NCBI RefSeq assembly: GCF_002931055.1 | Contig: NZ_PSXX01000011.1 | Location: 62,001 to 126,000, forward strand | Direction of reading: 5' to 3' | Length of the DNA: 64,000 nt | DNA from: Pseudoclavibacter sp. AY1H1 | GTDB taxonomy: Bacteria > Actinomycetota > Actinomycetes > Actinomycetales > Microbacteriaceae | In this document: positions 62,616 through 64,000 of the stretch, piece by piece | Numbering within the stretch: the stretch's first letter is position 1 | Layout: each line of letters begins with the position of its first letter | Translations under genes and position numbers: made by a program | The notes under the pieces: generated by a model | What the model saw: only the letters and a program-made list of their open reading frames with translations | Told to the model about the DNA's origin: nothing | The model's database searches: none

Positions 62616-63697
62616 GCGCGGTTCTTCTTCTCAGTCTCAGTCGTGCCCAGATTATGCACCGTCGCGAACTCACCGTCGCCGCGCTCCGCAGTGATGCTAC
62701 TCGCATCCCGGATCACCTCGAGCGGCTCGCTGTACGTGCCAGTGCCGAAGCGCGACCAGTACCGTGCGGCGGAGAGCACGAAGTCCGGCGCCAGGTAGTC
62801 GCGGATGTCGGCCTGCGACGCGAATTGCGCAAGCAGACCGAGCTTCATATCCGTGAATCCGTCGACCGTCACGAACCGCGTCGGACGGAAGTCGATCGTG
62901 GACGACGGGCTCTGATAACAGGCCACACTCGCCACCCTGCGACTCGCGACGAGCGTCGCCTCGTGCACGGCACGGTGGTCTTGATGCCGGTCATTCCGAG
63001 AATGCGTGTAGACGATCGTCGGGTCGGTCTCCGCGATCACCCGCTCGATGATGCCCACCGTCGGGTCATTGTTCGGAATGGCGGTATCCGTGAGGTCCTC
63101 GAGAAAGAGACGAGCACCGAGCGACTCCGCAGAGGCAAGCGACTCGTGCTGCCGATCCGCAGCGTCACCGCCGCGGCCGCCGCGAGACAACGTCAGGATC
63201 ACGATCGAATCTCCGGCTGCCGCGTGCGCCGCCAGCGTGCCGCCGACGCCGATCTCCACGTCGTCCGGATGCGCGCCGATCGCGAGGACCCGACGGCGCG
63301 GGCTGCGCGCCCGCTTGACCCTCGCCGCCTCGACGAGACGCTGCACCGTGCTCACCAGCACCGCCCCAGGGATGGGCTTCTGCAGGAACTCGTCGGCGCG
63401 ATCGCGCAGGGCGCGAACCGCGTACTCGACGGAGGCGTGTGCCGTCATGACGACGACGGGCAGATCTGGCTTGATCTCGCGCAGACTCCCGAGAACCTCG
63501 AGTCCGTTCGCCCCCGGCAGCTCGACATCGGTGAGCACCAGGTCGGGGTTGAAGTCATTCACGTGCATCAGCACCGCAACCGCGTCCCGAAGCACGCGGA
63601 CCTCGCACCCGAGGCGCCTCCGGAGCACCGTCTCCAGGAACTCGGCGACGTCGCCATCGTCTTCGATGATGAGAATGCGGTACGAAGCCTCTGGCAT
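62612..63697 (-). CDS. Response-regulator receiver fused to PIG-L/LmbE-type deacetylase
   Basis: 361 aa. Residues about 1-125 are a receiver domain: LIIEDDGDVAEFL, phosphoacceptor Asp in LVLTDVELPGANG, VVMTAHAS and the Lys in FLQKPIPG. Residues about 140-345 are a PIG-L domain: LAIGAHPDDVEIGVGGTL with the zinc-binding His-Pro-Asp-Asp, then LSRGGRGGDAADR and THSRNDRHQDHRAVHEA with the second zinc ligand. PIG-L enzymes N-deacetylate GlcNAc-containing substrates. The fusion predicts phosphorylation-controlled deacetylation. ATG 63697 has no ribosome site; TACTGT (63706-63711, minus) lies 8 nt before it, so the mRNA may be leaderless. First gene of the eight-gene operon. Confidence 0.9.
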   Translation of the reverse strand: MPEASYRILIIEDDGDVAEFLETVLRRRLGCEVRVLRDAVAVLMHVNDFNPDLVLTDVELPGANGLEVLGSLREIKPDLPVVVMTAHASVEYAVRALRDRADEFLQKPIPGAVLVSTVQRLVEAARVKRARSPRRRVLAIGAHPDDVEIGVGGTLAAHAAAGDSIVILTLSRGGRGGDAADRQHESLASAESLGARLFLEDLTDTAIPNNDPTVGIIERVIAETDPTIVYTHSRNDRHQDHRAVHEATLVASRRVASVACYQSPSSTIDFRPTRFVTVDGFTDMKLGLLAQFASQADIRDYLAPDFVLSAARYWSRFGTGTYSEPLEVIRDASSITAERGDGEFATVHNLGTTETEKKNRA

Positions 63698-63841
63698 AGT
63701 CGCCAACAGTAATCGGAAAAGCAACCAGCGGCACCCGCTTCCGGCGATTCTCGAATGCGAGCGAAATACCCGGAGAATGCGAAAAAGGAATGCCTATGAA
63801 CTTGCCGCCTTTCCGACGATGCGGCAGCTCAACGACGACCG

Positions 63842-64000
63842 CTACGCGGCGACCGCATCCTGCGATGCCGACGGCTCCTCTCCTCCCGGAGGAATGCGAC
63901 ACCACGACTCCGCGATAAGACCGATAACAAGCAGAGCCACCGCCCCGGCAAGCGAGAGGACCGCGTGCCAGATGGGCTCCTCAGGCGGCACCGTGCGAGT
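63842..64000 (-). CDS. C-terminal fragment of a membrane protein, cut by the right edge
   Basis: An open minus-strand frame from the right edge to TAG at 63842-63844 encodes the last 52 residues of a protein: a short hydrophilic part (TVPPEEPIWH), one hydrophobic helix (AVLSLAGAVALLVIGLIAE) and a Ser/Ala-rich tail. The helix and good third-position GC support it as coding. The product cannot be named from this piece. The 144-nt spacer to the operon start holds only the candidate promoter described there. Confidence 0.5.
   Translation of the reverse strand, partial: TRTVPPEEPIWHAVLSLAGAVALLVIGLIAESWCRIPPGGEEPSASQDAVAA

Overview
The window is high-GC DNA with strong GC bias at third codon positions. 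It has GTG and TTG starts, many 1-8 nt start/stop overlaps, LAxTG-type cell-wall sorting signals and no outer-membrane genes. This points to a Gram-positive actinomycete, most likely Micrococcales/Microbacteriaceae; that assignment is inference from style and gene content, not a match. No rRNA, tRNA, CRISPR, IS element or prophage gene was seen.

Layout. (1) 1-12396 is a fructan (levan/inulin) utilisation locus: an Opp-type ABC ATPase cut by the left edge, two cytoplasmic GH32 fructosidases, a convergent operon for a fructose/ribose-type ABC importer with an ABM-fold protein and a PfkB kinase, a divergent LacI repressor, and a large secreted, wall-anchored GH32. A perfect 16-bp palindrome lies between lacI and the importer operon, and a near-copy lies before the secreted GH32, so one repressor probably controls both. 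(2) 12556-18487 is a uronate/pectin-type module: kduD-kdgA-kdgK-GH35 on the minus strand, with kduI and an IclR regulator divergent from it. (3) 18488-24588 holds a pair of 76-bp palindromic repeats, a DctA-type symporter, an orphan TAXI solute-binding lipoprotein, and an operon of VOC protein, DUF3995-like membrane protein, response regulator and histidine kinase. (4) 24776-29346 has two wall-anchored surface proteins (a PAP2 phosphatase and an Ig-like protein with a PTET stalk) with galU between them. (5) 29421-55334 is a surface/exopolysaccharide region: four acyltransferase-3 proteins, a flippase, two pyruvyltransferase-family proteins either side of an O-antigen polymerase/ligase, four glycosyltransferases, UDP-glucose dehydrogenase, a Wzz/BY-kinase, GalE, an SGNH hydrolase and several unassigned secreted or membrane proteins. 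(6) 55512-56754 is a divergent pair, cysteine-free ribosomal protein bL36 and a degenerate CobW/YciC-like protein, sharing a Zur-like palindrome. (7) 56797-63697 is an eight-gene minus-strand operon in which every junction overlaps. It encodes a receiver-PIG-L deacetylase fusion, an ATP-grasp protein, a PHP phosphoesterase, a processive GT2 synthase, a 46-aa membrane protein, two single-domain response regulators and a sensor histidine kinase. A cut membrane-protein gene ends the window.

How it works together (inference): the secreted GH32 releases fructose and short fructans; one ABC system takes up fructose for the kinase, the other probably takes up oligomers for the cytoplasmic GH32 enzymes. 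galU, ugd and galE supply UDP-sugars to the polysaccharide region, whose products are likely acylated and pyruvylated. The best candidate for an undescribed system is the eight-gene operon at the right end, which appears to couple two-component signalling to synthesis and deacetylation of a glycan or glycolipid.
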